From positions 97,501 to 161,500 of the forward strand of contig JAJTWR010000034.1 of the NCBI GenBank assembly GCA_021613335.1: a stretch of 64,000 nucleotides of DNA, given 5' to 3'. Shown here in pieces: positions 51,702-63,564 of the stretch. Position 1 is the stretch's first letter. Each line of letters starts with the position of its first letter. The position numbers and the translations under genes were made by a program. This stretch comes from Whitmania pigra (Eukaryota; Annelida; Clitellata; Hirudinida; Haemopidae). Below the pieces are notes generated by a model. That model had not been told where the DNA came from. It was given only the letters and a program-made list of their open reading frames with translations, and did no database searches.

Positions 51702-52269
51702 TGTTCAAAAATCAAGCTTCAATGTGGTACAAAGATGGCGGGAAAAAAGGAAGTCGGTATTGTTGAAGGTTTTTGAAAAGATAAAAGAACCTTATAGATT
51801 CATTATAAATAACAAAATCAATTTTCACCCCAAAAATTATTTTTTCCAAAAAACACCCAGATTTCCAAACAACAACAAGATCTTGGCTTAAAAACCCAAC
51901 ACTGGCAACCCTGTTTGCATCCCAACTTGCACCTCAAAAAGCCTCTGGATGACGGCGCTAATTATTTATTGTCTAGGCACTCCTTATGATGGCCCTTATG
52001 GCGCTACGCAAATTATTGTTGCTATTAATATTAAAAATGTTATCGATATTATTATTATTAACAATTAACTATTATCTAGTCAGTAGCAAAAGTATATCTG
52101 TAGTGTTTTCAATTGATTAATTAGTTATTCAAATTAATTTTTGGTGCTCATTTAAATTGAAATTGACATCATTAATTTTGAATTGAATTCTAAAGAAAAT
52201 TATTTCACATATTTTTTTCTTGTTATTCTTCGAAGAATTATATTTAAATTTCATAAATCGAAATGCATA
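51702..52269. other. Intergenic DNA, nothing recognised
   Basis: Mixed-composition sequence up to 52010, then AT-rich. No supported feature. Confidence 0.45.
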
Positions 52270-52495
52270 ATTTTTTTATTTATTTAGCCCAACTTTTTGA
52301 GTGCCTTATGTAACCGGATAGGATGTGAAGGCACTTCTTAATCGATCCACCATTTATATGGCTCCCCCACCCGAGGATGCTTCCTGGCAGTGCGAGCTGG
52401 GTTGCGAACACGACACGTAACGACTGTTGCTTTCACTGCCGTTCGCAAGAACTCAACCATCTGAGCCAACTCAATCACCAAATTATTCAATGTGC
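52270..52495 (-). mobile_element. tRNA-derived SINE, full-length copy
   Basis: On the minus strand an A box (TTGGCTCAGATGGTTGAG, 52452-52470) and a B box (GTTCGCAACCC, 52399-52409) are spaced as in a tRNA promoter. A body follows with the pairing arms AGTGCCTT and AAGGCACT, then a TAAATAAATAAA tail. The anticodon region does not fold as a tRNA, so this is a pol III retroposon rather than a tRNA gene. Confidence 0.75.
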
Positions 52496-53085
52496 AGTTC
52501 ATTTTTCAACTTCAGGAAAATGAATGAACTTGATTAGGTTCCAGTTGCTCATACACCGTGGAATAACCATGGTTGGAATAAATTCATGCATGGATGAACT
52601 CGTTTGACACGCTCCGTACGCCTTGCAGATATATCAGTTTATTTCGTTCAAACTTTATTGGTGCCACAACTCTCTGCCATTTCAAGTGCAGACGACCTTA
52701 AATTTTCCCGCTCATTTGTCTCGCTGAAGGAACACCCATCCTAAAAGCTCTTCAATCATCTTTAACTGCTTTTTCGTGAGTTAGTTATAAAAGGATTTTT
52801 TTTAAATAAGTAATATTACAAACTCGCTATTTAATTTATGTAATGAGTTATTTTACTAATAATTAAAACAACTGAATTTTTGCGACAGAATATTTATTCA
52901 TATGACCGGCATGTAATGAATGTACAAAAATATTTCCTTCCCAACTACAACAGGCGTCAGCAGTAACGGCAGCCAGAAACGAAGAATGTTCTATCAATGG
53001 AGTCTTCAGGGATGAAGGACGCTCATCCAGGTCTTGAAACTGTGAGAATGCAGCCTGGAAAACCGAGATTTAACTCAGGAAATGA
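52496..53085. other. 3' UTR and flank of the receptor gene
   Basis: The receptor is read toward lower coordinates, so its 3' UTR begins here. A minus-strand AATAAA (TTTATT at 52893-52898) lies about 190 bases past the stop. Nothing else is recognised. Confidence 0.5.
52893..52898 (-). terminator. Candidate polyadenylation signal of the receptor gene
   Basis: AATAAA on the minus strand, about 190 bases downstream of the receptor stop codon. Confidence 0.4.
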
Positions 53086-54253
53086 TCAACCTTCGGTGTT
53101 CTTCTGCACTTCCTCCATGTTTTCGACCTTCACCTTCATTCGATTCAAGCGCAGGTTCTCAGCGCATTCGTTGGGACCTCTGCTTTTGAAATTTTGAGAT
53201 TCATTCCTCGTCTGAGCTCGTCTCAATTGCCCATCCCTGTTGTCAAGGGAAACCGGAAAACAACAACAGAGACATGCGCACAAGAGGTTCTTGAATCCTT
53301 TCCTGAAATGTTGCGAGAAGAATGCGTACAGGATTGGGTTGAGGCAGCTGTTCATGTACGCCAGACAATTGGAGGCAAGCTTGATGGCCATCGCTGAAAA
53401 CATTGTCTTCAAACTTTACAGGCCTTTAGATGATTTATTTGCAATATTTATTCTACATCATCAAAACTAAAAACCACGTTTGACAAGAGGTTGAAAAATA
53501 TTATAGATTTAGATAAAAAAACCTAAGACTAATAATAACATTTGTGTAATTTGTTTAAAAATATGTAAAATATAAAATTAACGAAATTATTTAATCATGT
53601 GTAGAAACAATTTTGAAATTAATTTAAATGATAATCAAATAAAATCTGTAAAAACATACTTAAATAAATAAGAAATATAAAATTTCTTCAAAAAAATGCA
53701 ATCTTCCAATGGACAGCTGCATTGACATCGTATGGATGGTCAACTGACGCATTAGTCAGTCAGAACGGATGGATGAGAAGAAGAAGAAGAAAAAACATAG
53801 AATGACAGAAAGTTATTAAAACATAAACGAAGAAATGAACCTGGAACATTCTCAGGGTAGTAGTCGAATGACTGGACAAGGAAGATGATTTGAATGGGCA
53901 GCCAGCAGGATGCAAAGGTTACGACGACGATGACAACCATCTGAGTCACTCTCTGCCTCTTTCTGCTCCTCTTGAGACTCGCTGGTTGACGATTGTTGCC
54001 AGAAGATGGACGTGAGTGTTTGTCGAGCGTGTCTTTGTTGATTTCCAGGTTTGGTGTGCTGACCGGATGCACTGATTCTTCTCCTGTTGCGGTGAAACAT
54101 CAATAAAAGGATGGCGGTGTTAAAGTTGCTTCTTTTACAATTTTACTGTTTCTTTTCCAAACAAAGTAGCGGTAAAATCCAAAGCATGAATGAATTCTTG
54201 GCAACAAAAATAAGTTCGCCATAAACACGAGACGCTGTTGTATTGGTATTGTC

Positions 54254-54286
<33 letters not shown>

Positions 54287-57200
54287 GTTGTTGATGTTGT
54301 CGTTGTTGAAGTAACCATAACAACGTTTCACTCAGTGCTTCATTTTCATTGAATTTACATTTTGAGTTTTAATCTCTCAATCAAGTCACGTGCCGAGATG
54401 AATGAAATCGTCGGTGAAGAAAATTCTTTGTGACTTGTGAACTTCATGACCCCCTGACTTGAGAGTCTTGATTGTAATTGTAATTATAATTGTAATTATA
54501 ATTGTAGATGTTATAATAGATTGTTTGAATAAATTATTGAATGAAGTAATTGAATGTTGACTGTTCTTTGACGCCTTTGTTTGCGCTGAACAAATCACAA
54601 ACAATCCATTTATTTGCAAATGTTTTATAAAAAAATCAGAAATAATGATGTTATTTTTAGCTCAAATTTCTACGTTGTATTTGTTCAAATATTTATTGTT
54701 TGCATTTATTTCCACCTTAATTTCTAATTATTTAATTTTTATATTCGCCTATAATTTCTTGTAATATACAAATTTGTGATGTAATTCCTTTTACGTGTAA
54801 TATAACTACAATTTCTTTTGACATAATGCAATTTCTTGTAATGTAATTATAATTTCTTATAATTAATGCAACTTATGTCTCAAAAATGTTTTAAAGAATT
54901 TTTCAAGAAAATTGAAAATTACAGGCCAAATTGAATTTGGCAGGCAAAATAACTTGCTGCACTCCCGGCAAAAGTGTGAGTGCAAATTTTGAAGAAGACG
55001 TGACTAAAAGTTAATAAACAAAAAATGGAGCTCTTAAAGATGATTTTGCTGGAATAAGTACTTGAAAAATAATTTGCTTGTGTTTGACAGCAACAAAATA
55101 TTTTTTGACAAAATATTTGTTTGAATGCAAAATATTTGTTGCTAAGCAATGCTTTCTAAGATGACACTTGAAAGTTGCAAGATTAACTAATAAAAGTTGA
55201 TCTAATTTCTACGGAGTTAACTCTATTATTGTTATTGCAATATATTTTGAATAAATTCAACAAATATGGAAAATATTTAGCAAAGGGTTTCATAGTGATG
55301 ATAAATCCATTTAGTTGCTGTGTATGGAGTTATAACAAAGTATTACAGTAAGGATTTATATATAAAGTTATAACAAAGTATTGTGATAAGTAATGGTATG
55401 TAAGGTTATAACCAAATATTATAATTATATATAATGTAATAAATAAATATATATTATATAAGAAAAACATTACAGCCACAATATAACACTAAAAGCAAAA
55501 TAGTGGCAGCCATCTGTAAATATCGCACGAATTATTTGCAATTCTCAGAGAGCTCAACAAGAATATGAACATAAATGCCAATAAGAACGTAATTTATGCT
55601 GTTATTTTCAGAAACAAGGTTATTGTTGTTTCTGATTTTCGATTAAAATTGATTAATTAATTAACCACCACCAACCTTTGACCACATTGTTCTCTTATTT
55701 ACTTCTTTCTTACTTGTTAATAAAACATTAATTTAATTTTTAACTTGTTAATAATACAAAATTATTTGGGCCTCTACATACAGTCCTCACTTGGGTAAGT
55801 TTTTACATTTTACACAAGCGTAGTATTCATATTGTCATTTGTTGACACTTTTATCTTCTACTGATTTAACTTTTGTAAGCAGCCTATTAAATATAGACCA
55901 AATGCACAGTTAACACCTGAATCATTTTATGTTCTCCTACTAATAATCATAATCATAATCATAATGCCTTCCCTCTCCTCAGGATAATATTCAGGTTTTC
56001 TTTGAAGATAATAATTATTTAACTAATCCTTACTATACTTTCCCATATCTCTGTAATCTTTTTTCCTTGCGATGTTCGCTATCTGATGCCGAAGTTTAGC
56101 AATGTAATGTAAGGTTAAATTGTACTAAAGAAAAATTTTTGAAAAATATTTTAATTAATAAAATCGAGGTATCCATGTAGGCAATATTGATTGAAATACT
56201 TATATCGATGAAGGTAAATTTAAATATGGAAACTTAAATGGCCTTTACAAACAAAATATCATACATAAAATGATAATGTAACTAATATAATAATGAATAT
56301 CCGTGAGCTTTACAACTATTAATTAATGTTTTAATAATATTGAAAATATTAAACTTATTCTAATTAACTGCATTCATATTACTCAATATATTCAGATGAA
56401 ATGCATTAAACAGAAAATGTAACTTAGTCGGAAATAAAGCTTACACCATTTTCATGAATAATTAATTTCGAATGCCCAATCTCCACACTTTTCCATCAAA
56501 TGCTTGAGGAAAGTGTTCCATTTATTCTGACCTACAATGTGACCTACATAGTGACCTTCACGTTATTGACATTGTAATATTTAAAAACTCCTGAAAATAT
56601 TTCCTTAATTAATATTATTAAAACTTCACAACAATAATAATAATAATAATTACATATTCAAATACCGATTCAAATACAAATACAAATACACATTACAAAT
56701 AACAATTTACAAATACAATGCAATTAATCTTTATTAAAACTTTAAAAAAAATATTTCCTAACCTTCTCCGTGAGGTTTGCTCAACTTTCTACCGTTGTTG
56801 GACGACTTGGCAGTCCTTGACCTGTGCTTGGCGCTCATTCCTTCGCAAAGGAGTCTGCGCAACAAAATTCCATAGAGGACCATCGTAACTGTCAGCGGAA
56901 GCAGAAACGCAAACGCGAAGAAACTCCCGTAGAAAAGGCGCATGAATTTTCCTCCCTAAGAAGTACAAATATAAATACAAATTAATTATACTAATAGTTT
57001 TATTAGTAATTAGTTATTTCAACAATAGTTGAAATTAAGTGATTAAGTGTTATAATATGTTAATATAATAATATTTAATATATGTAATAATAATTAATAA
57101 ATTTAAATAAGCACAAATATTAATTAATAATAATAAATATTCCGTAAGGCACCGCAAGCTTATCTTTACAGGCTCTTAATAAATTAATTAATTTTTAATT

Positions 57201-58080
57201 GCTAACCATGAAATGTATTTTTTTGTATTTTATATTTTATCTTTTATGACCGAATTTCAGCATAATTACGTCGAACAATTTCTTTTTAATTTTAGGATAT
57301 TTTTTTCCATCTTAATATGAAGATGGATGCTTAAGTTAAAGTTAACTAAACTTATTAAATTAAGCGTAACATCCATCTTCATATTAAGATAAACGATAAC
57401 GACGACGATGATGATGAAGATGATGGTGAAAATGGCAAAAATGACATCCAACTCACGTCCTCTTCATCGTAGAACCTGGCAACCTCGCAGTAAGTTTCAT
57501 TGTCAGACATTCCTTGAAGAATTTTAATTTCCCCTATGAGTGGTGCGTTGCTGAGGAGAGCCACAATCCAAACCACAAAAGCGGCCAAGCAGGCGTTTCT
57601 GGGACTCCTCCAACTCATGGATCTGATCGGATGGACCACTGCCAAGTACCTGTCGGCAGACATGAGCACCAGAGTGTAGACGCTCGCGTAGGCGTTGACG
57701 TAGATTCCGTACTGGTAGATCTTGCAGAAGAACAAGCCGAAAGGCCATGCGCTAACGACGAATCTAACCGCTGAGAATGGAACACAAAATACGACGAATA
57801 GGAGGTCGGCAAGTGCCAAATTGGCAATGAGGATGTCCGTCGTTGAAGTAGGAGGACCCGATTGACTCTGGCCCCTGCCTCTGCGTCTCCTGTTGAAGAG
57901 GATTGTGCCGATGACGCTCGAGTTTCCGATGATTCCGACAGCAGTTATGGTGCCGAAGACTATCGGAATGACGACACTGGCGACCGAATTGAAACGCTGA
58001 AAATCGTCGACGTCGAATCCGCTGTTGTCGTCGTCGCTGCCACTGCTGCTGGTGGAGTTATTAGCGTGGAGGGTATTCAT
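53086..58080 (-). CDS. Allatostatin-A/galanin-type neuropeptide receptor (rhodopsin-family GPCR), 4 exons
   Basis: A plasma-membrane receptor coupling a peptide signal to G proteins. Coding exons: 58080-57457, 56955-56763, 54083-53841, 53393-53086; phases agree, 1368 nt, 455 residues. The N-terminus has NNST glycosylation sequons. TM1 has GN at 52-53, TM2 LALADLLF, and [10 protein letters not shown] carries the DRY motif at 143-145. Cys119 and Cys198 are the conserved extracellular pair. TM6 has FASCWLP (329-335) and TM7 NPILY (372-376), followed by [10 protein letters not shown] and a Cys cluster (CACLCCC) likely to be palmitoylated. The overall pattern ([30 protein letters not shown]) is closest to allatostatin-A and galanin receptors as I know them. 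The third cytoplasmic loop is long and basic. The ligand is inferred from family only. Confidence 0.9.
54241..54305. repeat. (GTT)n with GTC, receptor intron 2
   Basis: Tandem TTG/GTC triplets about 160 bases upstream (in transcript order) of receptor exon 3. The poly-Thr, poly-Gln and poly-Asn frames across it are shadows. Confidence 0.9.
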
Positions 58081-59684
58081 GGCTGAGTTAGGATTTGGAG
58101 GAGGCCGCGAATTTGTTGACAGTCAGGGATTCATGCTTGTAAGCTTTCCTGGAATGGGTCAACGGAAACTATGCACGACTGAGTTTTGGAATCTTACGAG
58201 AAATCTGTGGAGGCAGAACTTGATTCTGAAACATTTAAATAATAATTTTAGACAAAAATATTTAAATGCTAAAATAATTCTATGCTAGGCGTGTTTTAGG
58301 CAAATCGACCAAATTAATCTTTGAAATTTTTGAAGTAAGAGTTTAAAATATATTTAAGTTTAATTTAAAAATTAGCTTCATTTACTGAAAAAAAAAGGCG
58401 AAGATACACTGAAATTTGTTGGGACCTGTAAAGGTATCGAACATACGTATTGTTCAACACTGATCAGTTTCCAAGTTCTTGAAGGACAACAAACATTCGA
58501 CAACAATTGCAACTCAACAACAAAAAGTCAACATGTCTGAAGTTCGCATCCTCAGTTGAAATCCATTGTTGAAATTGAGAATGATGTCGTTTATATTCAT
58601 ATTAATTACTATTGTTATTTATTATTATTATTTGTATTAAATGTAAATATTATTATTACTGTAATTTATCGTAATGATATAAGTTTTGAATAAGTAATAA
58701 TATAAAATTCAAATGCAAATATTAATTTTGAGTCCAAAATCCAGCGTTAACATTTGTTTTATAAACATTGTTTTATTTGTTGAAATCAAAATATTTTTCA
58801 AACTTTTGAAAGCAGATGAATTTCTGACTAAAATATGAAAATATTTGTAAAAGGTTCGAACAAATCTCTCTGAATGAGACTTGAAATGGTGGATCCCTGG
58901 AGGCAAAAGAAGGAATTGCATTTTGTACACATGTATTTTGATTATGTTGTTATATTTGTGCACCGATTACGTAATTATATTTTGTGCACAGATTATGTAA
59001 TTATATTTGTACATAGATTATGTAATTATATTTTTACACAGATTGTGTTATTATGTTTTATATGCAGATGCAAAGAACCGCTTTCAATTTTAAAACTTTA
59101 ACAAAACACTCTGAAAACACTTATTCGCTGACAAGTGGTTTGAAAAAGTTCTTGTTTGTTTTGATCTGAAAGGAAATAAATATATGTCCAAAAATATGAA
59201 TGTAAATCATTAATAAAAATATTAATGAAAATGAATATTTCTGTACAATATAAATGAAATATTTATAAATCCAATGTAAATATCTGAAACTTGTGCACCA
59301 CCGGTAGCGCATCTGTTCGACCTGCCACCGGTCAGCATAAAACAAGGTCTCAGCAGGCTTTCCAGCAGAGTCTTTCAACGATTTTTTACTTGAAGCCCTT
59401 ATTTCTAATTTGACTTTTTAAATGATTCCAAATCCATATTTAATATTTAACAAGTTTTTTAGAGAGAGATTTATTATTTCTAAATCCATCTGTCATCTAT
59501 TGGTGCGAAGTCAAGTAGAGAATTAAGAAAGATTAAGATATACTGAGATATATATTAACCTTCATTCGTTCTTCGGTTATTATCATCTTATTATAACAAT
59601 TAAGCTACTTATCTTCTAGGACTTTGTAAAAGCAGCTTATTTGCATGCGGTCATTCAAAAAGAAATTGTAATTGTAACTTCATT
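58081..59684. other. 5' flank of the receptor gene
   Basis: Must include the receptor promoter and 5' UTR. A tandem 23-base motif of GTGCACAGATTATGTAATTATATTT type repeats four times near 58955-59050. A GC-richer island at 59288-59385 contains an unassigned minus-strand open stretch and paired ACCGGT sites. No gene is recognised. Confidence 0.5.
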
Positions 59685-59731
59685 TATATAGCGCCATATG
59701 CAAAGCATCAGAGGCGCTTCTTGTAACCATT
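59685..59731 (-). mobile_element. 3' fragment of the local tRNA-SINE family
   Basis: TTTATATAGCGCC, a variable loop, then AGAGGCGCTTCTTG, matching the fragment at 43190-43248. It abuts the 3' end of the intact LINE. Confidence 0.6.
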
Positions 59732-59888
59732 TTTTTTTTTTATTTAAAGACACGAACGAAGGGCCGAAGCCTCTAACACGATCGAAAAATAAACTTAAAC
59801 GCGAAAACTAAGTTCATCATCGCTCGGGCAGATCTAGTCTGAGAAATCGAAAGCGAGGAGAAAAAGTTTAATAGGAGGTAATAAATTT

Positions 59889-62777
59889 TCAAAGTTCTTG
59901 GAATCTGAGGTAGGGATTAAGATTTAGTTTACAGATTTCAGAATTAAATCGGTTTGTTGTTGAGGAATTGACGATATGAGCTGGCAGGGAGTTCCAGGAT
60001 CGGACAATGCGGTTAGAGAAAAAGTGTTTGGATATTTCACATCGGGATTTTCTTGTCCTGAGTTTGTGGTTATGGCCTCTGGTCCTAGTGTAAGTTGATC
60101 TAATAAGAGTAGTGGAAATGTTGCTGTGGATAAAGCCATTTTGTAGCTTGTAACAGAGAGTGAGATCGGCCAGTAGTCGACGCTTTTCCAATGTTGGTAG
60201 TTTAAGTGTCTTTAGTCTTTGTAGATATGGATACTGGGCAAGTGTGGGAATGGCCTTTGTGTACCTTTTTTGAATTTTCTCTATTCTGTCAATGAGTAGT
60301 TTTTTATGAGGATTCCAAACGGGAGAGCTGTATTCCAATATTGGTCTAACGTAAGTACAAAATGCTTTTTTAAGGATATCTGGGTCTCTAGAGGAAAAAG
60401 ATGCAAGAATCAATTTGGATATTATGGCTGCTTTCCTGGTGATGTTGTCGATGTGATGGACGAATTTGAGGGAGGAATCAATAAGCACTCCCAGATCTCG
60501 GATCGTGCCAACTCTCGACAGTCTGTGGTTATTGATCCAAAATTCACATGGGTTGAAATTTTTGTTGTAACCAATCAGCGAGAGTATCTGACATTTGTCG
60601 GGAGCAAGCTGTAATTGCCATTTCTCACTCCATTCTACTATTTTGTCAAGAGATCGTTGCAACTGGAGAGAAGAAGTGTTGTAAAGTTTTACATCGTCAG
60701 CAAAGAGCTTACAAATGGTGTCGGAGCTTTTGAATATTTCGGGTAGGTCGTTTATATATAGCAAAAATAAGGTTGGCCCGAGAACACTCCCCTGAGGAAC
60801 TCCGCTAGTGACAGCAACCTCTTCTGAGATACATCCATTGATGCTCACTTTCTGTGACCTCAAGTATAGAAAATCCTCAAGCCATCCTTTCATATTGTCA
60901 CTTACACCATATGTGCATATTTTGAGCATTAGTTTTGTGTGAGAGACAGAGTCAAAGGCCTTACGGAAGTCCAAGTAGATGATGTCTAAATTTTGCTTGT
61001 CTTGTATGGCGTCTGTCCATCTTTGAGTGCATTCGAGGATATTTGTGGTGGTTGAACGAGCCGGAATAAAGCCATGTTGGCTACAGTCGATAAGCTTATG
61101 GTTCAAAAGGTATTGCATTAGGGATTTATTGATGATTCTTTCCATAGCTCTGCAACATGTTGATGTAATAGATATTGGTCTGTAGTTTTCAGGAGAAGTG
61201 GTGGGACCTTTCTTGTGGATGGGTGTTACCAGGGCGACTTTCCAGTCCTGGGGCAATTTATGATCTTTGTAGGATGCGTCGAAAAGGTGGGATAGTGGAA
61301 CAGCTAGTGCAGATGCACATTTTTTCAAGAATATGTTTGGAATACCATCCGGCCCGGCTGACAACGATGATTTGAGACCAAGAAGCGTCGAGTAGACTAT
61401 ATATGGTGTGAACTGAATGTCCGGCATTACAGTAACAGTTTTCAAGGAAGTTCCAGGTTTGTTCCCGTCGTCAATGGTGAAGACTGATGAGAAGTAGTTG
61501 TTGAAGGCGTTGGCGATCACCGCCGGTTCTCGTGTCAGGGTGCCATCAGAGAGAGCAATCTCTGAAATTCCAGACCTCATGTGCATTTTTTTGTTAGCGT
61601 ACTTGTAGAGTTGGCCAATATTCTTGCTGTTGAGTAGTTGAAGTTCCTGAGATTGGTGGTAAGTCTTTATTGTTGTAGCACAACTCTTAGCAAACGTGGA
61701 ATAAATATTTTTGTTGACATTGCTGTTGTCTTTTCTCCAAGTTCTCCAAAGTTTGGATTTTTCCTTAAGCAGTTTGTTGATGAAGTGAGGGTATCTGTTT
61801 TTGCATTTTTTGTCGAGAAGTGAGAATTTTGGTATAAACAGGTGGATAGCCAGGTCAATTTGCTGCTTGAATTCGTTCCAACAGCAGTTCACGTCGGGAC
61901 AGAACTGAAAGATTGCACCCCAATCGATATACGAGAGGTATTCATTAATCATAGCGTAGTTTCCTTTCTTAAAGTTATAAGATGATGGTAATGATTGTCG
62001 GTGTTTGGGTAAGTTGAGAGTGTTAGGTCTGAGAACAATGACATTGTGGTCACTGGTTGAGATGGGGCATTGCACCTCAATGTTTGATATAAACTGAGAG
62101 TCATTTGAAAAGACAAGATCCAGGATGTTGTCATGTCGTGTGGAAGATGTTACAAATTGATGGAGGCCACAGTTGTTGAAGAATTCAAAAAAAAGTCTGT
62201 AGATGCTGTTGTTGGGTGCTGTGTGGTGGGTCCAATCGAAGGCTGGGAGATTGAAATCGCCAAGTAGACAGATAGTGTGCTTAGTTGAGCAGAGGTGGTA
62301 TAAGCATTTGATACTTTCACTGGCATAATCCATAGCCTCTAAATCAAATCCTCCCGGACGATAATAAACTATGAGTCTGTAGGTGGAATGGTTTGCTGAG
62401 AGATCAATACAAACAAGTTCTGTGTTGGAAAACTCTTTTGGTATCTCGATTGTTCGATAAGAAAAATAGTCCTTAATGATTAACATAACTCCACCACCCT
62501 TTGAATTTCTGTCCCAACGTATCACCTGGTAATTGCGTGGGCAAAACAGTGAGCTGGGGAGGTCAGTATTGAGCCATGTTTCAGTACAACAAAAAATATC
62601 AGGTTCTTCTGCGTTTAAAAACATAAATACTTCATTGAACTTATTGTTGCAACTTCTAAGATTAGTTAAAATCAGCTTATGGAAAGGGCTGAGTTGTAGT
62701 ATCCTTCTGAGTTCTAGAAGAGCGTTTGGCCAATCTGCGAGCGTACGCCTCTTCAGACTGCAGACGGGTGAGATCAA
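59889..62777 (-). CDS. LINE ORF2: AP endonuclease and reverse transcriptase
   Basis: A 962-codon frame with no internal stop. It nicks the target and copies the element RNA into it (target-primed reverse transcription). The endonuclease starts with LTNLRSCNNKFNEVFMFL and includes CCTETWL, GDFNLPAFDW and ISTSDHN. RT blocks include [35 protein letters not shown] and the catalytic LFADDVKLY (near 60690-60710). The C-terminal domain ends with RIVRSWNSLP. The frame opens upstream at a TTG (62777), inside ORF1. No ATG occurs before the endonuclease, so the true start is unclear. It probably depends on coupling to ORF1 translation. Confidence 0.93.
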   Translation of the reverse strand: MISPVCSLKRRTLADWPNALLELRRILQLSPFHKLILTNLRSCNNKFNEVFMFLNAEEPDIFCCTETWLNTDLPSSLFCPRNYQVIRWDRNSKGGGVMLIIKDYFSYRTIEIPKEFSNTELVCIDLSANHSTYRLIVYYRPGGFDLEAMDYASESIKCLYHLCSTKHTICLLGDFNLPAFDWTHHTAPNNSIYRLFFEFFNNCGLHQFVTSSTRHDNILDLVFSNDSQFISNIEVQCPISTSDHNVIVLRPNTLNLPKHRQSLPSSYNFKKGNYAMINEYLSYIDWGAIFQFCPDVNCCWNEFKQQIDLAIHLFIPKFSLLDKKCKNRYPHFINKLLKEKSKLWRTWRKDNSNVNKNIYSTFAKSCATTIKTYHQSQELQLLNSKNIGQLYKYANKKMHMRSGISEIALSDGTLTREPAVIANAFNNYFSSVFTIDDGNKPGTSLKTVTVMPDIQFTPYIVYSTLLGLKSSLSAGPDGIPNIFLKKCASALAVPLSHLFDASYKDHKLPQDWKVALVTPIHKKGPTTSPENYRPISITSTCCRAMERIINKSLMQYLLNHKLIDCSQHGFIPARSTTTNILECTQRWTDAIQDKQNLDIIYLDFRKAFDSVSHTKLMLKICTYGVSDNMKGWLEDFLYLRSQKVSINGCISEEVAVTSGVPQGSVLGPTLFLLYINDLPEIFKSSDTICKLFADDVKLYNTSSLQLQRSLDKIVEWSEKWQLQLAPDKCQILSLIGYNKNFNPCEFWINNHRLSRVGTIRDLGVLIDSSLKFVHHIDNITRKAAIISKLILASFSSRDPDILKKAFCTYVRPILEYSSPVWNPHKKLLIDRIEKIQKRYTKAIPTLAQYPYLQRLKTLKLPTLEKRRLLADLTLCYKLQNGFIHSNISTTLIRSTYTRTRGHNHKLRTRKSRCEISKHFFSNRIVRSWNSLPAHIVNSSTTNRFNSEICKLNLNPYLRFQEL

Positions 62778-63414
62778 GATTGAAAAACACTCTCCTGACT
62801 TCGGAGTCTTGTGAGGCGCGAAGGAGTCTGGATGATGAAATTACATCCTTAACCGCCTCAACATTCTCCAATGTAACACAGAGCTTAGCATTGAGATTTT
62901 GGCTATCTCTGCCCAGTCGTCTGGTTGCAATCACTCGAGGCTTTACAGTCAGGTTGTTTTGGCAGAAATCTCCAAACAGATCCACGTCCTTGACATTTGG
63001 TCGAGGGGGTAGGCCTGAGACAATGATATTGCTTGCTCTACGCTTCTTCTCTTCCCTCTCTCTTTCAAAGTCCAATAATGTCTTTGTGGCGATCTTTACT
63101 GCCTCGTTTCTGTCATCGCTCGTCTTTTCTTTAAATTCTGTTTTTTTGTCAATTGAATCCAGCCTCTGCAATACTGGGGCGAGTGCATTCTGAAAACACT
63201 CGGCCATTGATTTGGTTACCTGTGTCATCATGTTCTGAAAAGTCTTTGTCAGTAGCTCCATTGATTTGCTGAAACACTCGTTAAGCTTGTCGGTGACCGA
63301 AAGCATTATCTTTTCATTCATTAGGGTCAGTTTTGCACACAGTGAGTCCGTCATTTCTACGAGAACGTCTCTCATACAATCCTCGGAGATAGACGGTTTC
63401 TCAGTTCTCGGCAT
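62677..63414 (-). CDS. LINE ORF1 protein
   Basis: The 245-residue product starts at the ATG at 63414 (MPRTEKPSISEDCM). The frame is open further upstream to a TTG at 63492. The N-terminal third is Met- and Leu-rich with a likely coiled coil. The middle is highly charged (KEKTSDDRNEAVK, FEREREEKKRRAS). The C-terminal part has NIIVSGLPPRP and LGRDSQNLNAKLCVTLEN, a pattern seen in ORF1 RNA-binding domains of CR1/Jockey elements. No CCHC knuckles are seen. It overlaps the ORF2 frame by about 100 nt and ends TTQPFP. The LINE at 14030-16634 has a diverged homologue. Confidence 0.88.
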   Translation of the reverse strand: MPRTEKPSISEDCMRDVLVEMTDSLCAKLTLMNEKIMLSVTDKLNECFSKSMELLTKTFQNMMTQVTKSMAECFQNALAPVLQRLDSIDKKTEFKEKTSDDRNEAVKIATKTLLDFEREREEKKRRASNIIVSGLPPRPNVKDVDLFGDFCQNNLTVKPRVIATRRLGRDSQNLNAKLCVTLENVEAVKDVISSSRLLRASQDSEVRRVFFNLDLTRLQSEEAYARRLAKRSSRTQKDTTTQPFP

Positions 63415-63564
63415 ATTGACTTTAAAATTAGCCGAAAAGAAGCAATAAGTCACTACGATAAGTTCCAACAACGTTTCTTTTGAAATTATCAACGTTAGAA
63501 TAGTTTAAGTTAGTTTATTTTAGCCAACAGTCGGACGTGTTGTTTACCCGAGCGATATTTTGAT

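Larger units (their letters stand above)
59732..63540 (-). mobile_element. CR1/Jockey-type LINE with both ORFs open
   Basis: A non-LTR retrotransposon read right to left: a short 5' UTR, ORF1, ORF2, a 3' UTR of about 150 bp and a TAAATAAAAAAAAAAA tail at 59731-59745. No nonsense or frameshift mutation is visible in either ORF, so this may be a recently active copy. The exact 5' end is estimated. No clear target duplication was found. Confidence 0.88.

Noticed and set aside
52399..52470. Functional tRNA gene on the minus strand
   Set aside because: A and B boxes are present but the acceptor and anticodon stems do not pair, and related copies carry the same extra body; it is a SINE.
54100..54331. 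Thr-, Gln- and Asn-rich frames
   Set aside because: Three shadow frames of one GTT/GTC repeat in a receptor intron.
63546..63555. Ten-base inverted match between the two ends of the intact LINE (CCCGAGCGAT and ATCGCTCGGG near 59818)
   Set aside because: LINEs have no terminal inverted repeats; ten bases over 4 kb may be chance and no second copy is available to test it.
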